Assembly: GCA_017562135.1 (NCBI GenBank)
Contig: QEYB01000448.1
Location: 868,001-932,000 of the forward strand
Reading direction: 5' to 3'
From: Dipylidium caninum
Lineage: Eukaryota > Platyhelminthes > Cestoda > Cyclophyllidea > Dipylidiidae
Length of the DNA: 64,000 nucleotides
Shown here: one piece after another, positions 1 to 12,475 of the stretch
How positions within the stretch are numbered: position 1 is the stretch's first letter
Layout: every line of letters starts with the position of its first letter
Program-made: the position numbers and the translations under genes
The notes under the pieces: model-generated
Database searches by the model: none
What the model was told of the DNA's origin: nothing
The model's input: the letters and a program-made list of their open reading frames with translations, nothing else

Positions 1-3000
1 AATGTGTGTATAGAAGTCCGAAAGACAAGTTGAGAGCTTTGGTTGCGCCTAATTCCTCTTCTTATTTTACCATAGTATCACGATTTTGAGGAGACTTTCC
101 CCTCGGCAACCTCGTCCCTCCTCTGAGGTCGGGAAGCTCCATTGGCAAAACTGGATGAGCTCTCAGAGGATGAACCGAGGAATGTCCTACATCGGCATCG
201 GTAGCCGAAGCCAGACCTACTCAAAAAGTAGTGGCCGAACCCGTAGACGGTGGGCGAAGGGAGACATTTGACGCTATCAATGTAAATGCTAAGGAGAAGC
301 CCCGCTTCTATCTGCGTCGCGACATGCAGACGGGTCTGAGGGTGGGAGTTGGGGAGGAGGAGAAGTGGAAGCCGAGAAGGGGGAGGAGAATGAGGATGGA
401 GGGTTGAGGCGATATTCTAGTCTAGAATCACCGAGTCCAAGAATTAACCCTGAATTCTCGGTCATAAGTGACGTGAAGATATGGCGAGAAGATGGCTAAT
501 TGGACCTGCTTCGTCGTGTACATCACCCGTGGCGTGATTTGTAATTCCACTTAAGCCCGAAAATTTACATTTTTCAGGTATGAAAGCGGAATTTTTCTCT
601 CTGTCGGTGCCTGCACGGTCATCAGACGACTGATTCACATATTCACGGAGTCAGAGGAATCTCATTTTGAGTCTTGCGATTAGAATGCATTGACTCAGGC
701 CCCAGTCCACCCACCCCTCGGAATTAATCGTATTACAAACGGTATTTCACCTTTCAGCCGCCCAAAAGATCCACCTCCTTCCTCCGTCTATTTCCCCTCA
801 GCCAACAAAACGCCAACATGATCAAGTTGACTTCGCGAATCCCCGTGATGTAATGAAAGGGTGTGGCCTAAGAAAGGGATGAAGTCTGCCCGCACGACAT
901 CCGTCAGCAGCACGTCAAGTGACTCACTCACACTGCCTCGGGACGCCGTCAGCATTTCAGCTCTCCTCTCCATGTACTGAGGCGTGAGACAGAGGTTACC
1001 CCCTACTTCACCGCCCCAATCTCACCGCATTTGCGGTCGACGGTGTATGACAAGGTTTATTGCTGCTCGTACAATTAAAATGCCGCTTTTAGCAATAGTC
1101 ACCCGCCCAGACATGTTGCTATAGTATGGAGTCTAGTGGGAAAAAGAGACTAGCAAGTCCACCCCAGGGGGTAGGAGGCTCTAGAAATTCAAGATTTCCG
1201 TGGATAAATGCGAAAATGTGGTGGTTGACTGACGACCAGCTGGGCAACCTCAGTTCCCTAGCGGCGCTTTGTCGGCGTCCAAGCAAAACACCGGACAGTC
1301 GAGCCTGAAGGCCCGTGGAATGGCTCGAGGAGTTAAATCCACCTCCCAGCACCTTCGACCGAGGCGAGAAGAGGCCTGTCGATGAACTTACACACGCGAC
1401 AGTTTAAACACAGGCCAAAAGCAAGCATTTGGTTTTGATTGAATTCATGGGCACACAGGCACCTGAAAGTGTAAGCATCCGTGGGACAAACGGGCATTGG
1501 TGCGTAATCGCGATGACCAATGGGTTTATGACGAGTCATGTGGGAAAGGCGCTGGTGCGTGGTATGAAGGTGGCTAACGCAATGGAGACTTGGACCGAGG
1601 GAGGGGGAGGAGGAGCCGAGGAGATGGTGGTGGTGGAGGTGGAGGAGGAGGGGAAGGAGGAAACTAATGAGGCCGCTTAGGTCCACACCGCCGTGATGCC
1701 AGTAAATTTGATTTCACAATAATTTAGAAGAGCATGGTTATGGGACAACTGAACGACAAAGCCTTTTTGCTAGGGTATTAAAATGTCCTCTCAAAAACAA
1801 ATTTTTATGCCATGTTGTGTAGCCTGGGTAGAGAATTTTGTGGTGAGACACAAAATAGACTGAGTGACAGAAGGAAAGCAGGGACCATAGCTCAGCCGTC
1901 TTTTCAAAACTACTATGATGAAGAGTGGCTACTGAGTTTAATGAATCGCCACTGGCTGCCTCCACAACCCACCGAGGCGCCGACAGCACAACCACTCAGT
2001 CGTCATGAAAGTCAATGCGATTTCTCTTCATTCGTGCTCCATAGACCCGCACAAAGCACTAATTGCAGAAGCAACAACTGCTTACCGATGGTTGATATGT
2101 ACACCTGAAAGAGTAGGAAACGTAGAAGTAGCAGCAGCAGCAGTTGGAACGGTCGATCTTTATAAAACCTCGAAAACATGAGTAGAAAGAGCGATTGTTA
2201 TCGAGGAGGCCTCATCCACATTGGTTTGCCGGTTGTCGGAAATCGTTGATTCTGCACCTACAAGTAAGACCAAGCAGCGGGAAGTCTTCGGGGGAATAGA
2301 CGTGCCGCTGAGCGAGTAACCATGGGGAAAAGTTTAGGGAGATGCAAGCGGAAGGTACTTTTGATAAGTAAGGGATTGGAGCAAAATCCGGCAATCTCGT
2401 CTACGTAGGAAACCATTGTGTTTTGTACTGGGTTTTGACGGTGTCGTCTTTGCTTCGCGGTGCCCAGGCTAATCAGGAAGACACTCTGTTACCCAACTTA
2501 TTTCGGCTTTTATCAGCCCCCCTCGCAACTCCTCTCCGGTGTGGAGACGTTCGCCGCCTCGCACCACCGTTGGTTGGCACTTGACAAGCCGATTCAAACT
2601 GCCAGACGAGAAGTGGAGCGGGCCAAGACGGCCAAGGTGTTAGTAGTACAAAAAAGGTGGGGAGAATTTAATACCCATGAAGTAAGCGGTTGCTTTTCCA
2701 AGACATGAACATTTGCCGTGTGTATTTACGGCTTTGCACAGGTCTACCGCGTATTCCCCGCCATGGGGCACAGACTTTTTGCAGCTGAAATATATTGACG
2801 ACGTTTGGGCAGCTGTGCAGCGTATTTCTACTACCACCAGCGTGTCGCATTTCCTTCTCATTTTCCTTCCCCAAGTCCGCATGGCTCAAACGCTCTCCTC
2901 CCACGGCATCCACTCGCCCGTGCGGGTCCAAATCGCCGCCACGTTTGCGTACTTCATTAGGCGGTGCACCCACCGACGAAAAACTCGAACAGTGGAGAGA

Positions 3001-6000
3001 ACAGGAGGTGACACTAACCGTGAAGCAGGCGGCGCTCCTGTCTGTAAACAATAAGTGTCATCGTCTAGTCTAGTCCTTACATTTAAAGTCCACTAATGAC
3101 GCAAAACCAGTTGTGGAATGAGAAAACATCTTCATGTTAGTCACTTGAGTTACTTAAGTCCAGCGGAAAGGGACTTGTGCTTAAGAAGGTCTTCTCTGCA
3201 TTGGGTTTATTCGCATGAAGGAAGAGTTCCCCGCCCGGTGTTTAGTTTCCTTGAGGCGGATGCGTAAAGTGGTAGGTAGTGGAAAGAGACAATGAGGTCA
3301 GCCGAAGAAGAAGGAGAATAAGAAGAAGGAAGGCAACCCCAGGAGGAGGTAACCTGGAAGACAGCGTTCTTCATGGCCAGTTGCCTCAGTGTCCATCGCT
3401 TGCTGGTGGATGAACTCTTTCCGCTTTAGCAAATACTTCTAGTGATCGTCTAACTGGCGTTGTTTCATCATGCGAGGAGGTCCTCCCTAACCTCGGCCCC
3501 ATAACAGATTAATTTAACGCGGGTGCTGCCTGTGAGAGTGCAAATGATTTGGTGCGGAGGGCAGTGTTTAACAAACAGGTAAACAAATATCCGCGTTTGA
3601 ATAAAAACCATCGGGAGTAAATCCTGGCAACCTAAATCTATTTTTTGTCTGTTGTAACTGGAGGAATCCAGGATGTAGGTGTCGCGAGGAGCAGATTCGA
3701 GGCGGAACTAGCCTCCAACCTCAGCGAGGATGATGGGGGCCGCTCGTCTGTACTGCCCAAGCAGCTGTCGAGACTGGTCGTGTCCTTTTCCCCGATGTCT
3801 CCGTAATGTGTCTCACCGCGGCGGTGCAGTGTGTCCCATAAAACGAAAGGTGATAGGCGACTTTAGTGGGGGAAATTAAAGTCACAAGCCTCGCGGTGGT
3901 GTGTAACACAAAAGGGGTAGATGATCCGGAGGTTGAAGGAAAACAGAGCTGGGGAAGCACGAACTGTAAGGATTTTAAACATCCGCCTGAACTTTCTCCT
4001 CGTCCTCGGAAGTCTTATGACTGCGTTTGTGTACACGGAGACGATGCACTCCGATTGACTGACCAACACCGTCATTGCGGTTACGTGCCAATCACTCAGT
4101 TGACTTATGACCGGTGATTCAGCTGAAACCGCGGGGCTCAGCATCGAGGTTTTGTATCGTTTACACCTGGAATCGCGTAAATTGTGAGGAAAAAAGGCGT
4201 CGACATAGTTTTTTACTGTGACTTTGTCCCACCTCAAGACTGACATAGTGCATTTTGGGGAGAGCATTGACACGCCTAAAAGCGTCATAAAATGAGCGAT
4301 AAAAAAAAACGCTTCTCACAAGTTGTCAGGGCGATTGGATTTACTGCATCCAGGGGAGAGGCCTATCAAACGCCGTCTGTCATCGAATCACTAGCCTTCG
4401 TCCGGTCTCTTACACGGGACGTGTCCCCAACTCGCCTGACCACGTAGCTTCCCCCGAGTGCCCGAGGGAGAGGGTTTCCCCCTTGTTTCCCTCGGCACCA
4501 CGTGAAACGATTCACAATATGATGCGACGTCGTGGAAGCAGGCAAAGTGAGGTCCGCCTCCACATCCCTTCCTCCGCTCCGGTCGACACTGACAGGCGCT
4601 TTATCCGCCGTGGAGGGGAGCAGGGAGCAATGCGCTCCCTCCTAGCAGTCTTACGCACGTGGGAAATTGCTACCAGCTACAAGTTCAAGTAAACACTGTC
4701 AACTAAACACTTGGATAGAGGTAAACAGAAGAGGGGGCTTCGAGCTGACAGGCACCCCTCAACTTGCCAAAGATAGGGTTTTACCAAGTTGCCTGCTCCT
4801 TGCAGAATCGGCCCCTACGAGTGGCATAAATGAGGTGTCAATCCATTCGCCCGCCGAGCGTATAGTTGACAAGGGCGCTGATCACCAGGCGGGAATGAGC
4901 ACTGCGTCGCCATGTCGTCAGACAAGCTATTTTTCATGTACACCATGAAGTCAAAATGAATGCGTATTTGCATGTGAAAATTAGTTTGTATGCATTCGGC
5001 TCGGCTAAACAAGACGTGGTAGTCACAAAGCAACCTTGTAAAGGGTGAAAAAAGCGAGGCTGTGAGACTGGAGATAATGGCCAGTTTGCATAATTTATCT
5101 CGCCTGCCGACATGGGGGCGTGGGAAAAAGAGTCATTCGCGGACACGGAGATAACGCAGCCCCTCGGTGGAATCCACGACCAGACGACCTGGAGGGTGCG
5201 TGATCATGTTGAGGTGTTCACGAAAAAAGAGACTTTCGGTGCGTAAACTCTCCCACAACCTGGCATTTCAGGCGGGGAGATGATTTCCACTTAAAGTTAG
5301 CGACTATACAAGGCTGTGGAGGGACCTGTGATATTTCCCACATCGAGGGCGCAAAATGCACGTAGTAGATCAAATGCTCGGAGGAGTAGTAGTAGGAGGA
5401 GGAGGAGGAGGAAACAAGTGCGCGAGGCGGTTGGTGGGGCAGACGTAGCAGTCCCCTGCCTGCGGTATCCCTCCTTCACACAAGTAATCGGATGATGCGA
5501 GGATGTCTGATTTATGCGCCCGTGGACGCACCCACGAGGTGCTGAATAGCCCGACCAACGGGTCGGCAGCCCCGAAACACCACACTCTCTGTCATTAATT
5601 AAGTCCAATGGAAGGAGCATAAAATTTTGACCACCCACTTGTACAAGGAGGTTTCATGTTGTTTGGTTCTTCGACGAAGCCCACACACACACAAAGTCAA
5701 TGTGTCTTCCGACGCTTAGACTTGCCAAATGGAGAATAGATGCCCAGTATGCTTTTCCCCACTGCACTTTTAAGTCGTCTCCTTCCCTTACCGGCTGCGC
5801 CGGCAATTACAAAGCCCCGGTGGAATTGACGGATGGCGGCGGTGAAGTGAGTGCCATGTTGAGGCCGCAATCGCCTACTTAGCGGCAGCGTCGGGGGCCT
5901 CTCAATAGTTGGACGTTGGTCACTTGGAGACCGGTGAACCGCGGATGCGTTGAGACACACCGAAACTGGTGTGTTGTGACGCTGAACGAAGTAGGTGTGG

Positions 6001-6300
6001 CACCGCATCTACCGCACTTTTGGGTGGTCCCGTCTCTCTCTCTCTCTCTCTTCTCCGCCGCCTCGACGCCAGCTAATACCATCATCCTCCCGTCCGACGT
6101 GTGCTTAGTGAGTGGAACAGATTGGGTGAGAAAGTACTGCCGCTCAAATGTTTCACTTTTCTGCGCTTTGTGGTTTTACTAGCCGTTTTCCACGATTCCG
6201 CCCTCACGCCAAACCAAAGGCCGATTTGTTTTTGATTCAACAGGCTGCGAGATTAACTGCTGCGAACACGCGAGGCATAGCGATTAACTTGCGTAAATTT
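1..6300. other. Unassigned stretch, weak exon candidates only
   Basis: No recognisable gene was found. A strong acceptor (CTTATTTTACCATAG, ending 75) is followed by 16 codons in phase 0 (YHDFEETFPSATSSLL) and a TGA at 124-126, which could be the last exon of a gene lying to the left of the window. Bases 2961-3043 follow an acceptor and read in phase 1 as a Glu/Gln-rich helix-like peptide with EKLEQWREQE, ending at a GTAAAC donor. Bases 3674-3806 hold a 44-codon frame with EAELASNLSEDDGG. Each is short enough to be chance. A GGA-rich tract with GTA units lies at 5383-5411. Confidence 0.3.
6033..6050. repeat. (TC)9 microsatellite
   Basis: Nine TC units, read directly, in non-coding sequence. 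Confidence 0.95.
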
Positions 6301-6326
6301 AGCAAATGATAAGCTGCATATGCCGG

Positions 6327-6360
6327 CAGTGAATTCCTGTGCCCAGTGAATTCCTGTGCC
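6327..6360. repeat. Perfect 17-bp tandem duplication
   Basis: CAGTGAATTCCTGTGCC occurs twice with no spacer (6327-6343 and 6344-6360). The copies are identical, so the duplication is either recent or under constraint. It lies in non-coding sequence between clusters of stop codons. Confidence 0.97.
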
Positions 6361-7249
6361 TCGCCAGAGTGTGATTACCTCACTGGGTGCGCCGTCTGTG
6401 TGTGTGTGCAGAGCCTGGGGGACGCAAGAATGGGGATGGACAGGTGGGTCGATACTGGCAAACGGGGCCGGATAAGAAATCAGTCGTTGTCAAAGGGACA
6501 GGTAGTGAGGTGAGCAGGCTAACGAATCCTTAGGGGATGGGGGACTGCTCAAACAGCCCGCCTTGTTGTTCGCTTGTGATTTGCTTGTTTATTTTTGCAT
6601 CTTTTTCTAGGCGACGCAGCGGACAAAGTCGCATAAATGGGGCAATCGGTGGGTCAGAGTATCAGAGAGGCAGAAAGAATGAAATACCTACAGTCTTAAG
6701 CATTGTTTGCGACAAGAGTAAACCGAACTCGTAACAAAGACAACCGTCTGACTGCGATGCGACATAGCATCGGCACCCGAAGTGTTCAAAACTTGGGACT
6801 ACGAAGCGGATAGCCACATTTCGGAGGGAGACACGAAAGCTGGCCAAAAATGGTAGCAACCAGAACATGGAGGCTTTATTTAATGACACCAATCAGAAAA
6901 GGCACGTGAGCACGAATAAAATTTCACGGAGGATGTTAAGGTCGAATCTCCCGTGTGACAACATAAAAGCACCGTGTGTGCTTCACCAAAAGAGCGCCGA
7001 GCGACTGGTCGAAGAGACATGCGACTCGAGACACAAAGGAGAGCCGGGGACCGGCTAGTGGCGGGACTTACGCGTATTTCATGTAGCGCTCTCCAGGTTG
7101 CGTCGACGTGCCTAAGTGTGAATATCTGAGTGCGCGTGTTAGCCTGTAGACAATCCCTGAGAGCACACAGGAGTGCTGGAAAGTGTGAGTTAAGTAGGAT
7201 AAACTCCGCCAGCCAGGCAAATATAGTGTCCGATGTGGCACACCGAGCC

Positions 7250-7650
7250 GGTGACGATGGCAGCGTCGAAGGAAGGAAGAGAGGAGCGAAAGAGCGAGCG
7301 AGAGAGAGAGACAGACAGAGACAGAGACAGAGACACGGAGACAGCGAGGACTGTTGAAATGCGACGACGTTGGGGCGATACGTCGAGGCGCCTGCTGGCG
7401 TGACTTGCGTGTGTGCGTGTGCGTATGCGTGCACACACACGTCGACACAACGGCGGAGACGAGGAGAGCAGCGGCGGCAACCCCCGTGCGCCCGAATCGC
7501 GCCTGAATGCAGCGTGTACGTCTCCGCACGTTCGCACGCACCACGCACGCACGCACGCACGCGGTGCGCACGTGGCCGCCGCGACGCGCACGGCCAAATG
7601 CGCGCCACATTCGCGTGTGATAGACAGGTGCGCCTGGACGACTGCAGCAT
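7250..7650. other. CpG-rich block with stacked simple repeats
   Basis: A GC- and CpG-dense block holding GAGA/ACAGAG tracts (about 7290-7347), alternating TG/CA with GTGCGTGTGCG (about 7406-7440) and a (CACG)n run at 7542-7562, followed by (TTC)n at 7733-7760. Long open frames exist here on both strands, up to 256 codons on the minus strand. They translate into Arg/Ala/Cys/His and Ser/Leu low-complexity strings created by the repeats and are not credible proteins. The block could be a promoter-associated CpG-rich region, but no adjoining first exon was identified. Confidence 0.5.
7542..7562. repeat. (CACG)n tetranucleotide microsatellite
   Basis: About five CACG units, read directly, inside the CpG-rich block. 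Confidence 0.95.
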
Positions 7651-7732
7651 TTAAACACCAGAACGAGGTGATAATTGCACCGGCCCCTCCAATTCAACGC
7701 CTGACACCCTCGTCTGTCCTTCTTCGCTTTCT

Positions 7733-7760
7733 TTTTCTTCTTCTTCTTCTTCTTCTTCTT
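7733..7760. repeat. (TTC)n microsatellite
   Basis: Nine TTC units forming a polypyrimidine tract. On the minus strand it explains the Lys-rich start of a spurious long frame. Confidence 0.95.
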
Positions 7761-7869
7761 GTGGTCGATTGCCCGCACTGTCCGAATTTGGCCCGTTTTC
7801 GTTCTATGCGTTCCCCACCTTTAAATTCCTCCAAGTTGCCTAATTAAATCTTATTAGCTACACATTAAT

Positions 7870-10800
7870 CGGTGTGGGAAGCAAAAGTAAATAAGTTAAA
7901 GCCTGCTTTATCAGAAGCTCCACGGGATCACAAAGTGCCTGCTGAGAACTTCTTAAGGAGGCACTTAACTCCCATATCAACTGGGATAGAGCCAGTTGGC
8001 ACCGAGTCCTCCCAGTCCACTACAGAACAGCATAAGACGCATCTACAGAAGCCACTAGCCTAGTCTGCCCGGAGGACTTGGCTCTGCATAGGACATGGCC
8101 ATGCATCAATCATCGTTAGATGTTTGTTCAGACTGTCCATCTTTGCTTTCACTCTTTCGCACACACCCCCACCCCTTCCCGCTCTTTCGAACATATTCCG
8201 CATTCCATGCCGTGTCAGGACGAGGTGCACGACCTTATGGGACCCAAGTTTACTCGAGTAGCCATGGTGATTGACACCATCTCGACGCCAGTCATCCCCA
8301 TTTGTCCGTGAGGCGGTGCCAAGCCTGAGAACTGGTTTACCAGTAGTTGATTTGTTCATTTTTCAAAAAAACCTGCAGATCCTCGGCATGATGTATACCA
8401 CTGGCAGGAGCATGACCAAGCCCGTAAAACACTTGATGGTGGAGCAAGAAAAGAAGTGGAATTTATACCTGCTCCCACTTCTCACGAAGACGGGGGTGGT
8501 TAAGAAAAGGGATATGTGGAGAATCGTCAAGGCGCGGATTGGTGAAACAGGCTACGGGTAGTCAATGTGTACTCGAGACGACGTTTTGGCCAGACAAGAC
8601 CACCTCGCCCTCGGCAGCAGGGAGAGAATGAATCGACGCGAAGGACGAATAACTGGAGCTTCTCTAAGCATGAAAAATTACCTCAAGAAGTTCGCAGTAA
8701 ACGTGACGACTGCGTTAATTCGTAATATGCAGGGAGGGTGGCAGGACGATTATCGCGACACACTGAAGGCCATCTACTAGAGCCTTCCGTAGTCGATACA
8801 GATCAAGAAACTGGTGCTATTCTCGCACAGACCGACATTACTTGCTTATTCAGACCCTGAAGCGGGTGTTGTCAACCTCCTCCTCTTCGCCAAATTCCAG
8901 TCGATGTCAATTAATGTTACCGAAAGGTTAAAATTTCCCGAATCTACTTATGAAATGATGTCCTTACTGGCAAAAGTACAACTTTATACACATTTTAACC
9001 CCAGGGCCAGAGGGGAAATTGGACGACGAGACCATTGAAAGGGGTAAATTTTGGGGTTAGGGGTGGCTTTTCCGAGCTGCCGTAGAATCGGGCCAAGACA
9101 CCAAGGTAAACAAAAAGTAGAGGGGTGGGATATAAATTCCCTTTTCCTAAATTAATCAAATTGTATCAGTTAAGAGGGTATGGTAATAAAGTGGCACGGG
9201 AGGGGGGGAGACTCGATTTCTGGCAGAATGTTGTCTCTCAGGGAAGCCGGGACGCAGTGGACCCGTGGCTGGATGGTCTGTCGCCGGATTTAACGTGATC
9301 GCGGTAAAGTGATGATTTTGAGTTGCGATAACATCGGAATTGCAACTTTCGGCCGAGATAGTTCGTCTGCTATCTTCGACCAGTCGCCTTTCCACCAGGG
9401 CCAATACGTGAGGGTTCGTGGAGAGGACGAGTCCTAACCGAGAAAGACCGGAGGAACACACGAACGGGCTGTCCGGGCGTCCTGGTTGGCTCTGTGCCGA
9501 CTGAAATGAGGCCACTCTTCCGACTTTGCACTGTGTGGTCACGCCGTCTGCAGTGGCAAAGACATCCAACCCTCTTCGCTTCGAACGGACCCATCTGGCG
9601 GTGCCTCCACTCATTCCGGCTCGCGAGGAGCATCCCGTGGTCATCGTCACTCGCCAAGTGGGCAAATCCGTGGAGAAACTTGCAGAGCATTCACAGGACG
9701 GTGGAGGAGTATGTTGTCCTCGCGCGGGAGTCTTAATGTCTGTGCATTTGGGAGGGTGACTAAAAACGCACACCAACTGTCGACCCTGGGCCAGATGACT
9801 TTTTGTCCAGCCTTCGTCTCTTTTCCTCCGTTATCCCCCGACAGAACTGATCGCTAATGTGTCGGACCGTGTTGGTGAATTTGGACAAACGAATCAGCAA
9901 GTGGGCAGCTTTATCCTTCCGTTGGTACCAGGAGGTGTCGCAGTAGAACCCTCGTGGCCGTCGGGCCGTCGAGCCGTTTGCTGCTGAGGGAACAGGAGGA
10001 GCGAGAATTTTTCCCCAATGCGCGGAGCATGACATTGCATGTCTACTTGTCATCTTCCAATTTCCCCCGTGAAAGCCACCCCTCAGCCGCGGCCTACTGG
10101 CGATATTTTAGAAGGTTTGAATCCAATTGACTTCTGAATCCATTCACTTAAACGCTTTCTCCTCCTCACCATACGTGGAGGGATCCGTTCCCTCGCCGGA
10201 AGGCTGCAGGAAGCTTGAGAGTCGCCGGCAGATGACGGGGCCAAAGTCGCGGTCGCCATTTCCTGCCACCCTCGACACCGGCGTTTTAATATCCTCCCAC
10301 TGTGCAAGGAACATAAAACCCGGCGGCCATAACTTTCCCGTTTATTTCACTGGGCACCGGTGAATTTGTCTTCGAACCTCGGGACGAAAGCGATGCCGAG
10401 CTGAGCAGACGAGGCAAACGAGAGTCTCCTGAGGTCTAATTGTTGTCAAATGGCGGGAATGTTCATCCCCCGGAAAACGCATTGAGTGCAGTTGTAAACG
10501 TGTTTACTTGTTGTTTTTTTTTCTTTGCTCCCCCTTTAAACACGTCTTGATAGAAATGAACTGTCGAAAATGTCGATTTCGTGAATTCACCTCCCCACTT
10601 GATGCACACCAAATACCAGGCATTTTGACACGGTTTCTCGGGTAATTTGTATCCTGAGAACGGCGGTTAAGTGGAGCGCTGGTGGGCGAAAAACTTTGTC
10701 CTGACAGTTGAAGAAATCTGATACAAGTGGCTTCCGGAAATTGTGGTCAGCAACCATTTTAGCTGCCCTCATGTCAACACACCCCGGGATTATTCACGAG

Positions 10801-12060
10801 CAATGCCCAGACGGTTTGAATGGGCACTCGAACACGATGGGATGGACCTTCCCGGGCGTTGGAGAGGGAAAAGTGGCGAAATAAGCCTCAGCGAAAGGAT
10901 TTGAGGGCACAGCGCCCCGCGACTAGACTGATTTTGACGATGTGGATGAAATTTCCCTCCTTCGGACAATGAGAAGGCAGGACGCCCCTTGAATGGGCCA
11001 CCGACTTTCCGAGTTTCCCGAGGGGGAAGGGCGGGGGTGGGAGTCATTTTGACCTCCCCACCGTCTACTCAACCAGTCTTCTCAGTTCTCCTCGTACTTG
11101 CAACGGAACCATCGTGCTTGAAAGGCAAATACCGGGTGTCAGGGCAGTGGCCCGAACGAACTGCGCGTTCACTGGAATTCCAGATCGCCAACAAACGGAG
11201 CAGAGCCACTGCAAACGACCACATCAGCCATGGAAAGTGAGACTGTGAAGCCATATAAGTCGCACTTACCCCGGGTAATTAGTGTTTCTATGGGAAGCTT
11301 TCCTCAGTTCTGCTTGAGGGATCTCCGCCCAAGGAGGCGGGAAATTAATGTGAGTGCTCGACATCCTCTCACATGCCCGGCGCTAATTTATTTTACACTC
11401 ATAATTTGGTTTAAACACGGAGGCGAATATGAATTCCACGAAGGCTGGTGCTTTACGTCTAACACTGACTTGCCATGTCCCTCCCGAGGTAGGAGGGGGA
11501 GACCGGGTGGGCGTGAAATTCCTCCCTAAATCACCGCCGCCGGGCAGTGGGAGACTGTCTACTCCTATTTGTGAAAGTGAATCCCTCGGATGCTCTCACG
11601 CGGACGAGTCACTGGGGGCGGAAGACGCCCGTTAACTGCCTGGAGGCCCGGAAGCCGCCTAACACCTCGAGGAGACCTTCCGGCTCGGGGTGTTGGGGCT
11701 AATAGCCTCGACTGCCGAGCCGCCGTTCTCCTGATCACCAAAACTTACCACAATCGTGTCTCTTTCTCCCTACTTAAAGAGTGGGGGATGAAGTGCCTCT
11801 GCCAATCCGCTCAATAGCAAACATTTTTCAACCCATTTGTAATCGGAGTAGTCTTGGCCTTTTGAAGTTTTACCAACCCCTACGAAGCTATGGTGAAGAT
11901 TTCGGCGATGAGGAGGCGCCTAACTTCCGGTACTCGTGATTAACCGGTGTCAATCCTGCCGAGAAGTAAGAGCTCTGCCCCCCAATCTTCTGGTCCCCTT
12001 CTCGAGGGGCTACGCGCCGGACAGCAAACATTTTCGTGCAGAAGTAGCCGAGCGGAGATG
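7870..12060. other. Stretch without recognised gene
   Basis: Open frames of 60-100 codons occur on both strands, and one of 206 codons on the minus strand (9156-9776). None shows a known motif, a bounded splice structure or a consistent composition. Nothing here is supported as a gene. Confidence 0.4.
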
Positions 12061-12065
12061 GTGAC

Positions 12066-12091
12066 TCGCCAATTGGAGTCGCCAATTGGAG
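12066..12091. repeat. Perfect 13-bp tandem duplication
   Basis: TCGCCAATTGGAG is present twice in direct succession (12066-12078 and 12079-12091). Each copy contains the palindrome CCAATTGG. Both copies carry a CCAAT-type core, which is a motif of some animal promoters, but no promoter is otherwise evident. Confidence 0.95.
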
Positions 12092-12475
12092 CCTTCGCAA
12101 GCGGTTCCTGCTGGGGCATCGAGGCGCGGGTGCGGGGAGGCGAGTGGCGAGTGGCGAAAGATCCAAGTAACCGGCCTGGTGGCTATTTGGGGCCAGGTCC
12201 ACCATTTGGACGGCAGCACCGCCTTGGGACATATTAAGAAGTTATTCTGTACCGATTCGACTAATAAAACGAGGTTACATCTGTAAATCGACAAATGCCT
12301 CGTCGCAGGGATGAGAAACGCTTGCAATCGTAAACTGAGGCCTCCATTCGCAAGTGAACAGCAAATTCCACTGGTAGCGGAGTGGACACTAATTCACGTA
12401 ACTATCAGGTTTTGAATACAAGTGGAAATCACAAAAAGACAGTCTGTTCACAATCGTATACGAATTTATGTCAAC

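Noticed and set aside
6880..7778. Long minus-strand open frames of 256, 236 and 135 codons and plus-strand frames of 144 and 94 codons
   Set aside because: They overlap in several phases and are built from microsatellite-encoded strings (Arg/Ala/Cys/His, Ser/Leu, poly-Lys). The repeats, not selection, keep them open.
9156..9776. Minus-strand open frame of 206 codons
   Set aside because: No recognisable motif or consistent composition. Overlapping open frames exist on the plus strand, and one or two frames of this length are expected by chance.
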